A DNA stretch of 64,000 bases, taken from positions 8,862,966 to 8,926,965 of the forward strand of contig OX393572.1 in assembly GCA_947652115.1 (NCBI GenBank). Direction: 5' to 3'. The notes under the pieces were generated by a model. It did no database searches. It was not told the DNA's origin and saw nothing but the letters and a program-made list of their open reading frames with translations. The translations under genes were made by a program, and so were the position numbers. Source of the DNA: Blastomussa wellsi. Taxonomy: Eukaryota; Cnidaria; Anthozoa; Scleractinia; Plerogyridae. Positions 33,407-43,758 of the stretch are shown here, one piece after another (the stretch's first letter is position 1; each line of letters opens with the position of its first letter).

Positions 33407-33851
33407 CTATTTATTAACTTTCCTTTCAAGCTTCTTGTTAATAACTGACAGGCCTGTGGAAGCAAAACCTGAAAGGGCTGCTATTCCTGCAATAGGCGCT
33501 CCGACCACAATTCTGTCACTCAAACCAAATTCTGTGCCAGTTTTGTGTTTGTTTGGGACAATGATTACTGTTCTCCCGAATGTACCCCTCGTTGCAGAAA
33601 ATATTTTTTCACCGAAACCTTCGTTGAAAACGTTTTGGATACTTTCGAGATCATAGTTGCCAGGTAGCAAAAGATTTTCGTCTTGTTTATCCTGCCCTTT
33701 CTTTTCATAAAACACTTTCCGTTTCTCCTAAGTTGTGCCACGAGTTATAAAGTGAACAACTTAACATCCAGATATAACTTGGTTTCAGAATTGGCTTGTC
33801 AAAGTAAATAGTGTGACCGTTTTCTGTTGTTACAATAGTAAGCACAACCAT
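33407..33851 (-). pseudogene. Fusion relic of penton-like and PSAP/membrane protein genes (M3)
   Basis: The start matches the M2 gene at 43064. After about two thirds of the first part, the frame passes directly into the membrane segment of the neighbouring M2 gene (VVGAPIAGIAALSGFASTG) and ends KLERKVNK. The distal half of the first gene and the N-terminus of the second are therefore deleted. A frame change lies near 33720. Confidence 0.55.
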
Positions 33852-33909
33852 TTTATTGTTGTTGCACATAAATTTCTAATTAAAAAATAATAATGGCGAG
33901 TAATAAAAG

Positions 33910-34883
33910 ATGAACATTTTCAAAACCACACGTACACAATCAGATTCTGTTGCGTTTGACTATCATGAAAAAGGGCGCAAAATCAAATCGAAGGTAAGGA
34001 GTCTGCCAACCTTACAAAATGGATTCAAAACCCTGAGGCGATTTCGAAGGCTGCACAAGACAAGGCGTGGGCAGCTTTTTCTGCAAGGTTTCCGAGGGCC
34101 AACAAAAGGAAATTTGTAGCACAGACAACTTTTGCGTTGGACCACACAGCAACAGCTGAAATATTTTACAAAGAGGGTGAAGGCAGTCTACAAAGCGTCT
34201 TCAGTTCAGACCGCAAATATTGGAGTACAGACATGAAAAGCGTGCTGGGTTTGGATGACGTTGGTGGCTTCCCTTACCAGTTATCGCCCAGTGCAGTAAA
34301 TGTTTGCTGCCGGTTCCAGCAGTTGAATTTCAAGATGCTGCACCAAGTTTGAAGAAAATATTCAACAACTCAATAAATGTTTATGTAATGCATGACCAGT
34401 ATTTTACAACAAAGTTCAGAGAGATATTTCAAAAGGAACAGATAAAGTTCAAAATGTCAAAGCCCGCAAAAAAATTACTTACGGGGCATAATCTATCTTT
34501 CTGGGCACAGCAGCTGAACTTTGCAGTGTGGTGCGCGACAACAGGTTGCGAAATATCTCGTGAAGTATTTGACAAATATCACACAATGCTGAATCTGCCG
34601 TCGCAGGTGCGGGCTTTTTACATCTTCCACATGTACTTCACAGTTCAGTGGATCTTGTATCAGCTCGGAGGCATCCAAAGCTTCAGCGCATTGCCGGGTG
34701 ACCCAACATTCAGTCAGTTTAACAACCATTACGGCGTGGCTTCTTACAAAAGATTGTGTGCCGAGTTCGGTGTTGACCCGTCAACTGATTTCTGCTTCAT
34801 GTACGGTGCAATGTGAACAAAATAGCTGTCACTGTTTGCGCGGTTGCAGTTGCGGGTTTGGCATTCTTGGCACCTCTGTCTTA
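33910..34883 (+). pseudogene. MNIFKT-family Maverick protein, damaged (M3)
   Basis: The start MNIFKTTRTQSDSV and later strings such as FSALPGDPTF and VRAFYIFHMYFT match the M2 gene at 42388-43011. This copy keeps a long middle region missing from M2, but is split into three frames (33910-34119, 34137-34352, 34304-34816). After 34816 a relic of the short membrane tail gene follows (about 34822-34883). I do not recognise a fold; its place among virion-type genes suggests a structural role, possibly minor capsid. Confidence 0.5.
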
Positions 34884-36009
34884 ACGCTGCTTCTTGATAT
34901 AGGTCTTAACCAGAAAGCCCACAACAGCCAAAATCAGCAGCCAGGTGTGCTCAGCGAGAAAACTGATGGCCTGACCAGCGGCTTTGAAGAGGAAACTCAC
35001 AATCGAGCCAATGAGACCTAGCAGAGCAGTTGCAACCTTTGAGCCAACATCTTTCAGACCTTTTCCCAATGCTTTGCCGATGGCCTTCAAAGAGTTGGTA
35101 ATGGCGCCAATAACAGCACCAATCGTGGCACCAGCAGCAAGAAAGATGGCTGTAACTGTCACGCGATATTTTTTGAAGATCTCTTTGACCCTCTCACAAA
35201 GTGGAAATGCTCTTTCTCTTTCCTCAATCTGCGTTTGCAAACACGCAAGCTCCTCGGTTCTTTCCGCAACTCTCCCTTCCGTGGCTTCTTTGTCAGAGGG
35301 TGAGGCGTTGTCATCGTTGATGATTTTCTGATCTTCCTCATTTTGTCGTTGAAGGTCGGTTTTTTGCTCACGCAGTTCATCCAACATTTTTGTTTCGTTG
35401 GGCCTTTTTTCCTTGCTGTTTCTTTCGCTCTCTTTGGCCGCGAGGCTTGCCATGAGTTGATGCGGGTTTGTTCTTTGGCTTTACTTTTTGCTTGTTTTTC
35501 AAGAGCTGCCACCTTTTTTTTGCATTTTCAAAATCTGTTTTAAGATTTTTTATCAGTTGCTGCTGTCTCCGCAGTTCTGCCTCACTTTCAACATTCCAAC
35601 CATGTTCATCTTGTAACTCATTAATCCTTGCTTGAGTTTGCTCAATTCTGTTTCTCAGATTTTGAACCTCTTGAGCAGCTTTTTCCCTTTCTGCAGCAAT
35701 TTTTTCAGCATCTCTTAATTGTTGTTCGGTCTCTCTCAATCTCTGACGTTGTCCTCTTATGCTCTCATTGTCTTGAGCGATAATTTCTTGTGCCATCAGC
35801 CCAAGTTGGTCTTTGATTTCTTTTGTAAGATTTGAATTTAACCTTTCTTTTCCTGTTGACCTTTCTTTGGTGAAAAGGGCATATATTTTTTTGTCGGCTC
35901 CAGCCATTTTTACTTGTAATTTGCCCTTTAGGCTGTAAGAGGCTTCGAGATTTGTTGCCGAGCTTTCTGGAAATATTCCCTCAAGACTATTCCACGCTTT
36001 TTCTCTCAT
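34881..36009 (-). pseudogene. Maverick coiled-coil / membrane protein, frameshifted and truncated (M3)
   Basis: Two overlapping frames (36009-35377 and 35453-34881) cover the homologue of the 3669-5022 and 40885-41989 genes: a coiled coil rich in Glu, Gln, Lys and Arg, then membrane-like segments ending FLAEHTWLLILAVVGF. The N-terminal part differs from M1 and M2 and is cut at 36009 by the Penelope-like terminal repeat. The frame change is near 35.4 kb. Confidence 0.6.
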
Positions 36010-36205
36010 TATAATTTGGTTTTATCAGCTGGGTTGATAATGTCAATTGGCCACCGTAAAGAGATTCAAGTGCTGACGTTTCGAGTGTTAGCCCTTCGTC
36101 GGAGAGAATCAAGGAATTGTGCGTCGTGTGTCTTTATATACAGAAAGATGGAGCTTCGCTATTGGCTGGTGCCTGGTAACGTGAAAACTTTGGAATAAAT
36201 TAGTT
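36010..36205 (-). repeat. Penelope-like terminal repeat
   Basis: It matches both arms at 2738-3148 and the fragment at 1.8 kb, with a few substitutions. It contains the hammerhead-like core (minus strand) and the ATCAGC/GTTGAT hairpin. Confidence 0.75.
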
Positions 36206-36937
36206 GAATGAAAAGCGTTCGTTGATACCGTGAGGATTAAGAGTGCCGATTTGAAAAATAAATTTTTGTTCTAGAGTTTTACGGCTTTCTGTGTTTCCTT
36301 GGTGAAGGAAAAGGCCGCAGACTGCCATATGTTGCTTAGAATGATTTGGGAGATTGAAGTGTCTCGCAACCGGTTTCGATGCATTTTTGTCGTCTTTCTC
36401 TACGTCACGAAGGTGTTCTTGGAATCGGTCGCCAAGTCGTCTTCCTGTTTCGCCGATGTATAACTTTTTGCAAAGAGTGCAAGTTATACAGTAGATGGCA
36501 TTGGCTGAGGTACAGGTGAAATGATCAGTGATTTTGATAGATCGCTTGGGTCCCGATATTTTGTCAACGTTGTGAATGAAAGGGCATGTTTTGCATCGTG
36601 CGCGAGCGCATTTAAAAGTTCCGGGTTGATTACTAGTTTGGAATGCACTTCTGACTAAAAAGTTACCTATGTTTTTGTCGCGTTTAAATGAAATTAATGG
36701 AGGTTGCGAAAAGATTCTACTAGTGTCGGGATCATTTTGAAGTAATTTAAAGTTTTTGAGAATGATGGATTTAACTGCGTGGTTGTGAGGGTGAAATGTG
36801 AGGGTTAATGGAATTCTATCGTTGTTTTCTCTCTGTGACGTTTGTAGTGCTGACTGTCGGTCAATTTGCTGGGCGCGATGATGGCCCGCTTGAACAACAG
36901 AAGTAGGATAGGCGCGTTTGTCGAAGAAATTGCACAT
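36200..36937 (-). CDS. Penelope-like GIY-YIG endonuclease domain
   Basis: In Penelope-like elements this domain is thought to nick target DNA for reverse transcription. The motif is visible as AIYCITCTLCKKLYIGETGR followed by LGDRFQEHL; a Cys-rich knuckle (FKCARARCKTC) precedes it, as in canonical Penelope endonucleases. The frame opens after the RT frame ends at 37059; in a full element the two form one protein, so this ORF is a domain fragment. Confidence 0.8.
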   Translation of the reverse strand: MCNFFDKRAYPTSVVQAGHHRAQQIDRQSALQTSQRENNDRIPLTLTFHPHNHAVKSIILKNFKLLQNDPDTSRIFSQPPLISFKRDKNIGNFLVRSAFQTSNQPGTFKCARARCKTCPFIHNVDKISGPKRSIKITDHFTCTSANAIYCITCTLCKKLYIGETGRRLGDRFQEHLRDVEKDDKNASKPVARHFNLPNHSKQHMAVCGLFLHQGNTESRKTLEQKFIFQIGTLNPHGINERFSFN

Positions 36938-37058
36938 TTCCTATGATTTTAAGGAAAAATCAGAGTCGTCACTACAAACACGGCGAAGTCTAAGAAACTG
37001 AAAATAAGGAATGGAATTCTTGACATGTGATGGATGTGAAGATGAATACAACAAATAG

Positions 37059-37727
37059 CTATGAGAATCTGTGGGTGCATAAACTGTTGCCTTCGATAGA
37101 AACTTTGATATCCAGGAATGCTAAGGAAGTATCGGAAATTTCCCAGGTATATTTAAGGGCAGGATGAAACGAATTAACAGCGGTTATAAATTGATTAAGA
37201 TCTTCTCTGGTAGAAGAGGTAGCGCCGATACAGTCGTCAATGTAGCGACGATAGAGTTCAGGTTTTGGGCCGTTGTATTGATTGAAAAATTGGTGTTCAA
37301 TGTAGCCTACAAAAAGATTGGCGTAGCTGGGTCCCATTTTGGTACCCATGGCCACGCCATTGATTTGTTTGTAATAATTGTTGGCAAATGAAAAACAGTT
37401 GAGTGTTAACACTAACTCAGCCAGGCGGAGTAGTGTTTCCGAGCTTGGTTCCTTAACAGTGCGTAAATCAAAAAAATGTTTGAGGGCTAGAAGACCTTCG
37501 CCATTTGGGATGACGGTGTAAAGAGATGTAATATCCATAGTGAAAATAAGTTTGTCTTCGCCCAGGAAATTGAAATCGCGAAAAATTTGAAGTGCGTGTT
37601 GACTGTCTTTAACGTATGACGGTAAAGATCTGACCATAGGTGCCATAATTTTGTCTAAATAGCTGGAAATGAGTTCGGTAGGGCAACTACAGGCAGAGAC
37701 GATAGGTCGACCTGGGTTGTTAGGTTT
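37059..37727 (-). pseudogene. Penelope-like reverse transcriptase fragment
   Basis: RT motifs are seen in order: motif A in FTMDITSLYTVIP, motif B in GVAMGTKMGPSYANL, motif C in LYRRYIDDCIG, then FLDIKV. The N-terminal RT part is missing. The first 14 codons of the open frame (37769-37728) come from the Maverick gene that starts MSDNKLVK, making an in-frame chimeric ORF. A stop follows at 37059. Confidence 0.85.
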
Positions 37728-37769
37728 GGCGGCATCCATGACGGTTTTGACGAGCTTGTTGTCGGACAT
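37728..37769 (-). pseudogene. MSDNK-type small Maverick protein, first 14 codons (M2)
   Basis: It matches the start of the intact M1 gene at 7719, with TATATAAA just upstream of the ATG. The rest is replaced by Penelope-like RT sequence. Confidence 0.7.
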
Positions 37770-37800
37770 GTTTATATAGCAGAGAAAAATATTTAAATCG

Positions 37801-38060
37801 AAATTACTTGGCCAATATTTCTTTTATTATCTGTTTTAGCTCTTCTTTTGTAGACTCGTCTTCCTTTATTGTTTTCAACAACTTTTGTACATCTTTTCGC
37901 AATTGCTACTCTTCATGTTTTTTCATCTTCTCTTCATACTTTTCCTCCTTGGAAGGCTTTTTGACCAAACAACTGCCAGTTTTAAGGCACTCATACGTCC
38001 CCACCCCCCAAACCAAAGCCAATAGCTGTAACTGCTGCGATGTTTTTTAACTGGTCCCCC
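37801..38060 (-). pseudogene. Small Maverick membrane protein, decayed (M2)
   Basis: Homologue of the M1 gene at 7418-7684. A hydrophobic Gly-rich segment and a Lys/Glu-rich tail can be followed through frame changes and an internal stop. A start codon is not preserved. Confidence 0.4.
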
Positions 38061-38086
38061 ACTGCGATGTTTTTTTGTGTTATATA

Positions 38087-38566
38087 TTAAATTTTTTTTG
38101 TCGCCTTAATCAATTGGGCGAATGCCTTTGGGAGATGCTTGCACCGGAAGTGGCGCCGGTGCTGCAGGTGCCGGTGCCGGTGCCCATGCCTTGAAAAAGG
38201 CTCGGATGTGTTCACGCTTGACATACGTCGTTGCAAGTGTAGCGCCAATGATAGAGATCCATTGGTTTGTGCTGAGAACATTTGAAGAACTTTTGGAATC
38301 AGCTGCAGCGGACGGTGGTGCGGTCTCTGGAACTGGCGGAGCAGGTGCAGATTTTTTTCGTTTGCAATTATGGCCTCGGCTAAGGCATTTTTCTGCGCTT
38401 GGCGGGCCAACCGTGTTTTTTCAGCAACCATTTTGCCAGCAGCTACCAACTTGGGATTTTTGGCAGGCTTTGCCGGAGTTTGTGAAGTTGCCTGTGAGAC
38501 TGGAGCGGTTGGTTGCTGTTCTTCAGACATCTGTGAGACAGCGGTCGGTTGCTGTTCTTCGGACAT
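38087..38566 (-). CDS. Pro/Ala-rich Maverick protein (M2)
   Basis: It begins with the same doubled MSEEQQPTA as M1 6886. Relative to M1 the frame changes near 38370, so the part corresponding to the hydrophobic segment (WVSIIGIGATL in M1) is read in another frame and the protein ends in unrelated sequence. It is probably non-functional. Confidence 0.45.
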   Translation of the reverse strand: MSEEQQPTAVSQMSEEQQPTAPVSQATSQTPAKPAKNPKLVAAGKMVAEKTRLARQAQKNALAEAIIANEKNLHLLRQFQRPHHRPLQLIPKVLQMFSAQTNGSLSLALHLQRRMSSVNTSEPFSRHGHRHRHLQHRRHFRCKHLPKAFAQLIKATKKI

Positions 38567-38646
38567 TGCGAGGGATGCTGATTATTTCTGTGTATTTAAT
38601 TAAGAAAAATAATTTTTGTGAGGAATTTCCGACTATTTCTGTGTAA

Positions 38647-39108
38647 TTATTCAATAGTTGGTGAGTTTTGCACAGTAATTTCTCTCTCTTCTCCTTTGCG
38701 CAAAAGCTCATTTAAAACAAGGTGTTTTGCGGTGAGTTCTTTTTGATAAGCCTCGATGTCATCTACGGCAACGACCATTCCGACCCCCTTGGTCACAAGA
38801 AAAATGAAGCTGTCAATCAAGCTGTCAGTTGTCTTTAAACCCACATAGGTCTCGTACCGTTTGGTGTATTTCTCAACATCTTTGTCACTGAGGCGCTTCA
38901 CCTGCTCGTGTGTTAACTGCACCCCAATGGCCTCTTTGGCTTTTCCTGTCGACACAAGCACCGCCAGCTGCTCACGAAGAGCAGGAATATCGGGTCCGGA
39001 GCCTGCCACAACAACAGCTGGCCCGCTCGACGGCTCGGCTTCCAGCAGGTTCATAACTTCTGCGATCGCAAGCTCTTCTGCCCGTTTTGCCTCCTGTTCT
39101 GCTGCCAT
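38647..39108 (-). CDS. Uncharacterised Maverick late-type protein (M2)
   Basis: Homologue of M1 6362-6805. The open frame is complete (153 aa), but the segment between AYQKEL and TAKHLVLNELL that M1 keeps is missing. At DNA level this deletion is flanked by a TCA microhomology. It keeps the Gly/Ala-rich segment after EAEPSS that M1 lacks. Confidence 0.6.
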   Translation of the reverse strand: MAAEQEAKRAEELAIAEVMNLLEAEPSSGPAVVVAGSGPDIPALREQLAVLVSTGKAKEAIGVQLTHEQVKRLSDKDVEKYTKRYETYVGLKTTDSLIDSFIFLVTKGVGMVVAVDDIEAYQKELTAKHLVLNELLRKGEEREITVQNSPTIE

Positions 39109-39159
39109 TCTTGTTACAACTAAAATTTTTTCAATTCAAATCGGCGAACTTTCATTTTT

Positions 39160-39555
39160 TCAATTCAACTCCGTAGGGGTGCTGAAGCGAGAACACTTTT
39201 GAGCTTTAAGCTTTGAAAGAAGACCTTTGTACTCATCCTGGGAGAGTTCCCCGGCGTAATCATCAAAGATGGCTTTCGTGGTCTTGGCCGCGGGGGTGTA
39301 AAAGAGAACGACTGCCACCACGTTCTCCCGGAAGGAGGCTGTTATGCTGTGCATCTTCTGCGTCAGCACCCAAACGCTGATGCCAATATGTGGAGCAGAA
39401 AAAGTGAGATTTACCAGCTGGCCTGTGCGCCCTGTCACATCTTTCGAGGCTGCACAGTCATCGAGGATTATGAGCGTGTTGGTGCCCTCGAAAAGCCAGG
39501 AGACAAGCTTCAACCAAATTTCCACCCCGTGTTGTGCGCATATTATTACAAACAT
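39160..39555 (-). pseudogene. Packaging ATPase, C-terminal half (M2)
   Basis: FtsK/HerA-type ATPases of Mavericks are thought to pump DNA into the capsid. Walker B is visible as TLIILDDCA, with a following polar motif in SVWVLTQ. The Walker A half is missing: the frame opens near 39555 next to a duplicated CAGATTCCAATTG tract and the end of the capsid gene. Gene order (capsid, then ATPase) supports the call. Confidence 0.65.
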
Positions 39556-39642
39556 TCGTGGATCCTCTTCACCAATTCTTGCTGTTTTATATCAATTGTA
39601 CAGATTCCAATTGTTGTTTCAGTATTGCACAGATTCCAATTG

Positions 39643-40853
39643 CTACCTCAAAATGTTCATCTGCGAGTCACTGATAACAAAGCTGTAGCAGTTCACATTG
39701 CCTGATCCGCTCGCATTCCTCTCGAGCTCAAGCTGTACCCCGTCTTGGGTGTTTACGAAGCGCGTGCCGCTGCCGTGCAGCGACTGATCTGCCATGGAGC
39801 GCAGATCGATTAAACGACCGAACTTGTCATCGCTGTAGAACTTTTTCAGATTCATGTGCGGCGTTTTTGTCTGGGAAAAGAAGTGACGGATCGTCTCCCA
39901 CATGTCCCTGTGTAAGATGCCGTTGTTGTACAGCATGTTAGGCGAGCCGTTCACCGTGACGCTGACTTTCGAGAGGCCAGGGTTGAAGTACTTTTCTGTA
40001 TCTCTGGCTCCTGGAGCGTAAGGCTTGATGAACAGGAGAAGGATTCCTTTCAGGGACCTTCTCTGGGGGTTGACTCTGAGGTTAATCCTTTCCTTGGCTT
40101 TTGCGAAGGCGATAATCTGATCACGCTGGACGTGGTCGTACATAAACTCCTTGCCAGCGGCATAAACACTGTCCGCGTCTTCCGCCAGAGCCTTGCTTCT
40201 GATCATTTCATACTCAAGCTGGATGTTTGTCAGCTTGTATTTCAGTTTTGTTTGGTCAGAGCCTTTGACAACCTGGGAGGCCGACGCAAGGGTCAGCTCA
40301 AACAAGAGGTCGTAGTAAAGAGCTTGGGGGTAAAAGACTCAGTGGTCGGTCAGGATCTGGTGGCCCAGTCTGATTCGGTATTTTGAGTCGAAAACATTGT
40401 TTTGCACGTTTTCCGTGTCGATGCCCGAGGTTTTCTTATCCTCAGCGTTTGAGCGCATCTTGCAGAGGTCCTCGCTCTGATGCCATCGAGCAGCATGTTG
40501 TCCCGCTCCTCCTGCGAGAGGAAAAGGTCCTCCCAGATCTTGAAGATGTTATACCCCACCGTGTCCTGCAACACGGTGTACTTCACAACCAGTTTGTCGA
40601 CCAGAGCGCGCCTGACGTTTTGAACGAGGAAGTTGTTGGGGTCCCCTCCAGACAAGTCGATGTTGAAAAGCAGTATGAGTGAGCCGGGCATGCGGACCTC
40701 GTCCTCACACAGCTTGGGCACATAAACATTCAGGGTCTCGCTGGGGTTGGCGTCACTATGATCAAAGGTGATATGTTTTACCGCGCGCTCGGCTTTCATC
40801 GCGCCGAGATTTTTCTCTTTGTGTGTTGGTCGAAGGTTTGCTTGCACTGCCAT
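39643..40853 (-). pseudogene. Maverick/adintovirus-like major capsid protein, damaged (M2)
   Basis: It is longer than the M1 copy and includes the C-terminus (ending near SDSQMNIL, stop at 39643). Damage: a frameshift near 40485 and an in-frame TGA near 40340 in place of a Gly codon in M1. The start ATG at 40853 lies about 30 bp from the divergent coiled-coil gene. The double jelly-roll assignment is inferred from element context and family resemblance. Confidence 0.6.
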
Positions 40854-40884
40854 ATTTAAACAGAAATATATTTTTGTTTAAATA

Positions 40885-41989
40885 TACAATGAACAAGAGA
40901 CCACAACCCGTCAAAACACAACCGGTCCTTTTGTGCTGGGCACCGCATCGACACCCTATCATGGTGGAGAACAATATGAAATGAAAACAATGCAGCACGA
41001 ACAGAGCGGTATGCCTGACACATCCTATGTTGGAGTTCCTTTGTTGGGCGGTATTGTGGATGATGGTGACAAAAAAACAAGGCTTGGAAAAGTAAATGAC
41101 TTGTTCAAAAAGCATTTCCCAAAAGTAAACTTCAGAAAATTGGACCCAATTGGTTTCAGCAAAAAACGGGGAAAGGAAACAACATTTGTATCATTTGGTT
41201 CAAAAGGCGGTGAGACTGAAATTTTCAGAAAAGATGGCAGTGGTTTTCTCAAAAAATTTATAGATAAGTTCAAAGACGCTATGGGTCCAGGAGCTTAAGA
41301 TATTATTGCTCAAGACAATGAGAGCATGAGAAGAACGTCAGAGATTGAGAGAGGCGGAACGGGAATTAAAAGAGGGTGAAAAAATTGCTGCAGAAAAGGA
41401 AAAAACCGCACAACAGACTCAAAATCTGGGAAACAAACTTGCCCAAACTCGAGCGAAAATTGCTGCAATTCAGGATGAACATGGTTCAAATCCTGAAAGT
41501 GCGGCTGAACTGCTCAGACTTAAGCAACTGGAAAAAATCTTCAAAATGATCTTGAAAACACAAAGAAAGAGTTGGCTTCACTCCGAAAACTTGCAAAAGA
41601 AAAAACAAAAGAACAACGACAAGAAAATGTTGATAAAATCAGAGCAGACCTTGATAAGAAAGAAAAAGAAAGAAACGCTTCCACTTGTGAGAGGGTCAAA
41701 GAGATATTAAAAAAAATATGGCGTGACCGTCGCGGCAATCTTTCTTGCTGCTGATGCCACAATTGGTGCTGTCATTGGGGCTATCAACTAATCGCTGGGA
41801 GCCACCAAAGCGTTGGGAAATGGATTGAAAGAGATTGGCAAAAAACTTGCTATAATTCTTCCCGGTTTGATTGGCTCGATACTTTCTTTCCTCTTCAAAG
41901 CTGCTGGGGAGGTCGTCTCTTTTCTGGCAGAGCACGCCTGGCTTCTGATTTTGGCTTTTGTGGCGTTTCTGGTCGAGCAGAAGCGTTAA
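40885..41989 (+). pseudogene. Maverick coiled-coil / membrane protein, damaged (M2)
   Basis: It follows the M1 homologue through PIGFSKKRGKETTFVSFGSK, a coiled coil and a membrane-like C-terminus. An in-frame TAA occurs near 41296, with several frame changes after it. The region around the M1 nonsense codon at 4810 is open here, which shows that the M1 stop is a mutation. The stop overlaps the convergent membrane-tail gene within one TTAA. Confidence 0.6.
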
Positions 41990-42351
41990 CGCAATGTCAA
42001 GAATGCCAAACCCGCAACTGCAACCACGCCAACGGCGACAGCTGTTTTGTTGTTGAGATGGCTGTCGGAGCTAGCCGTTGGCGTTTGCTCCTCTGCAGCT
42101 GTTTGGGAGACAGGGGTTGGCTCTTTTTTTGTCACTTTGTGAATTGGATTCGAAGGGTGACTTTTTGGCGGGTTTATTTTCGTTTTCCTGCCGTACTTCA
42201 GTCGAAGCGCCGCTTTTTTGTGCTTTTGTTTGCCCCATCGTTGACCCCCAGCTTTATGCCCGGTATCGCTTGTTTCAACCAGTTGTTGTAGCCAACCGTG
42301 CCAACCGTGTTTAAAACCATCCGCGCGGGCATCAGCCAGGCCCCTGGGCAC
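41986..42351 (-). CDS. Basic protein with C-terminal membrane anchor (M2)
   Basis: An Arg/Lys-rich region (KKAALRLKYGRKTK) and a Ser/Thr/Pro-rich spacer precede a C-terminal hydrophobic segment (AVGVVAVAGLAFLTL). Its tail matches relics at 3603-3672 and 34822-34883. The start is uncertain, and the frame may be the 3' part of a longer gene fused to the neighbouring MNIFKT-type region. Function is unknown; a tail-anchored virion protein is plausible. Confidence 0.4.
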   Translation of the reverse strand: MPRGLADARADGFKHGWHGWLQQLVETSDTGHKAGGQRWGKQKHKKAALRLKYGRKTKINPPKSHPSNPIHKVTKKEPTPVSQTAAEEQTPTASSDSHLNNKTAVAVGVVAVAGLAFLTLR

Positions 42352-42387
42352 ATAGCAAGGTTCAACCGTACCTTTGCCTCGTCTCGT

Positions 42388-43011
42388 CTACTCGTTCTGC
42401 GACTCCTTTGCGCCCCCCCCTTTGCCCAAGATGCTGCTGCGGACGTTGACTTGCACGCCCAAAATGCAATGCACGAACGCCTCTATCGACTGGTTTATTA
42501 GCGACAAACCCACCTGGGTCAAACCTGCCGAGGTTTTGGGCGTGAACCAATTGAATTGCTCTTCTGTGGCGTCGTTTCTTATAAAACATATTGAAATTCC
42601 CTTTTCTGACACCCTTGGGTCCTTGTCGTCGAATTTTGGTTTTGCCCATGGATAGGGCACGTCCAGTATGAAAGGGTCGTGGCAATAAATGTAAACGCTC
42701 CCCAACCCGTGGTTTGGTCCTCGCGTGAAGCGGAAATCGGTTGACGGGGGAACACCGAACTCTGCGCACGATCTTTTGTAAGACGCCACGTCATGGTTGT
42801 TGTTGGTCTGACTGAATGTTGGGTCGCCCGGCAGCGCGCTCACGCTTTGGATGCCTCTGAGCTGATACAGGATGCGCCGAACCGTGAAGTACATGTGGAA
42901 GATGTAGAAAGCCCGCACCTGCGGCGGCAGATTCAGCGTTGTGTGTTCTTTGTCGAGATAGTCAAACCCAACAGAATCTTCTTGTGTTTGTGCAGTTTTG
43001 AAGATGTTCAT
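42388..43011 (-). CDS. MNIFKT-family Maverick protein, internally deleted (M2)
   Basis: The open frame of 207 aa begins MNIFKTAQTQEDSV and contains SALPGDPTFSQ, GLGSVYIY and NQSIEAFVHC. Compared with M3 it lacks a long stretch after residue 20. The frame ends just before the membrane-tail gene. No domain is recognised; a structural role is inferred only from the neighbouring capsid genes. Confidence 0.5.
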   Translation of the reverse strand: MNIFKTAQTQEDSVGFDYLDKEHTTLNLPPQVRAFYIFHMYFTVRRILYQLRGIQSVSALPGDPTFSQTNNNHDVASYKRSCAEFGVPPSTDFRFTRGPNHGLGSVYIYCHDPFILDVPYPWAKPKFDDKDPRVSEKGISICFIRNDATEEQFNWFTPKTSAGLTQVGLSLINQSIEAFVHCILGVQVNVRSSILGKGGGAKESQNE

Positions 43012-43063
43012 CTTTTATTATTCCCCGTTAATTTTTAATTAGAAATTTATGTGCAACAATAAA

Positions 43064-43742
43064 ATGGTTGTGCTTACTATTGTAACAACAGAAAACGGTC
43101 ACACTGTTTACTTTGACAAGCCAATTCAGAAACCGAGTTATATCCGGCTGTTGTCTTGTTCGCTTTATAACTCGTGGCACAACTTAAGAGAAATGGGGAA
43201 AGTGTTTTATGAAAGGAAACGGGAGAAAAAACAAGAAGAAACTCTTTTGCTACCTGGCAACTATGATCTCGAAAGTATCCAAAACTTTTTCAATGAAGGT
43301 TTCGTGGAAAAAAATATTTTCTGCAACGAGGGGTACATTCGGGAGAACAGTAATCATTGCCCCAAACACACACAAAATTAGCTCAGAATTTAGTTTTAGT
43401 GACAGTTTGAAATTTTTTCTTGACAAAAACGGCAATAATGTTGTTTACACGCAAATTGTTCTCGATGGTGTAAAAACTGAGAACTATTATTTTATCCACT
43501 GTGATTTAGTGGACAGAGAGCAGAACCTTTTCAACGGCAAACACTCAAGTGTTCTTGCGAGCTTTGACATTAAAGGAAAGCCTTATGAAAAAGTTTTATA
43601 TCAGAGCGGGGAGCAACATGTTCTGAGGGTCACAAATACAGGCAAAGAAGTGTCAAGTTTGACCATCTCGGTAAAAAATGAAAATGGCGAACTGTTTTTC
43701 TTTCACGGGTTCCCAATTCATTTTATGTTAGAGATAAATTAA
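43064..43742 (+). pseudogene. Candidate penton-like minor capsid protein, frameshifted (M2)
   Basis: The protein looks beta-rich and ends in a segment typical of single jelly-roll minor capsid proteins (LTISVKNENGELFFFHG). A frame change near 43290-43310 separates 43064-43381 from the 43209-43742 frame. The ATG at 43064 is in frame with one at 43049. The penton assignment is inference from composition, size and context; a structure prediction would be decisive. Confidence 0.45.
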
Positions 43743-43758
43743 AATGGTATAATATGCC

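Larger units (their letters stand above)
33180..36009. mobile_element. Maverick/Polinton fragment M3
   Basis: It corresponds, inverted, to the 40.9-44.45 kb part of M2: an intergenic region, the penton-like/membrane gene fusion, the MNIFKT-family gene and the coiled-coil gene. Its right end is cut by the Penelope-like element at 36010. Confidence 0.7.
36010..37740 (-). mobile_element. Penelope-like retroelement, 5'-truncated
   Basis: On the minus strand: the RT palm region, then a GIY-YIG endonuclease, then the terminal repeat (36010-36205). The RT N-terminus is missing. One side ends inside the coiled-coil gene of M3, the other inside the MSDNK gene of M2, so its flanks belong to two different Maverick genes in opposite orientations. 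Confidence 0.85.

Noticed and set aside
42388..43011. Calling the MNIFKT-family gene the penton or the adenain-like protease
   Set aside because: No protease catalytic pattern is visible and no jelly-roll pattern could be supported; left as uncharacterised.
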